DNA of 17,560 bases from Candidatus Poribacteria bacterium (GTDB lineage Bacteria > Poribacteria > DTPJ01 > WJIO01): the NCBI GenBank assembly GCA_014730235.1, contig WJIO01000296.1, positions 1 through 17,560 on the forward strand, read 5' to 3'. Below, piece after piece: positions 17,534-17,560 of the stretch. The position numbers and the translations under genes were made by a program. The notes beneath the pieces are model-generated. The model saw nothing but the letters and a program-made list of their open reading frames with translations, ran no database searches and was not told the origin of the DNA. Numbering within the stretch: the first letter of the stretch is position 1; each line of letters starts with the position of its first letter.

Positions 17534-17560
17534 GTGAAAGACCCATATCAAATTATCAAG
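17534..17560 (+). CDS. rplW: 50S ribosomal protein L23, first nine codons only
   Basis: GTG at 17534 opens the frame MKDPYQIIK, which matches the N-terminus of bacterial L23 and is expected directly after rplD in the S10 operon. AAAGGG (17520-17525) serves as ribosome binding site. The gene runs off the window. L23 surrounds the tunnel exit and docks trigger factor and SRP. Confidence 0.85.

Overview
This window is a conserved bacterial housekeeping block. It carries the end of the L11/L1-L10-L12 ribosomal cluster (rplA partial, rplJ, rplL), then rpoB-rpoC, rpsL-rpsG, fusA, and the start of the S10 operon (rpsJ, rplC, rplD, first codons of rplW). All genes are on the + strand and the coding frames look intact. 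I see no tRNA, rRNA, CRISPR array, transposase gene, phage gene or defence gene.

Organism: the DNA is moderately AT-rich and uses ATA (Ile) often. RpoC has a Gram-negative-type insertion of about 180 residues in the trigger loop, and RpoB has a large insertion in the lobe. Both, with the general flavour of RpoB and RpoC, suggest an uncultured lineage near Planctomycetota, Omnitrophota or Poribacteria rather than Firmicutes or Actinobacteria. This placement is an impression, not a tree.

Layout: (1) 2-1774, rplA-rplJ-rplL, closely spaced, followed by a long perfect inverted repeat. (2) 1780-2555, a long gene-free gap with a near-consensus sigma70-type promoter that would give rpoB a leader of about 480 nt. 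(3) 2556-11273, rpoB and rpoC, separated by a strong hairpin. (4) 11274-12041, a gap with terminator-like hairpins, palindromic repeats, a MITE-like element, a fully consensus promoter, and an intrinsic terminator inside the rpsL leader. (5) 12042-12948, rpsL-rpsG. (6) 12949-13434, a second, oppositely oriented copy of the same MITE-like element and a candidate fusA promoter. (7) 13435-15558, fusA, not followed by tuf. (8) 15667-17560, rpsJ-rplC-rplD-rplW.

The products are core parts of transcription (beta and beta') and translation (30S decoding site, 50S stalk and tunnel proteins, EF-G). The points worth a second look are local: a CxC-x7-CxC insertion in RpoC, a duplicated lobe-insertion module in RpoB, unusual residues in the S12 decoding loop and the RpoB rifampicin pocket, a probable attenuator or small RNA before rpsL, and a pair of inverted MITE-like elements flanking rpsL-rpsG. 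I do not see a new multi-gene system.
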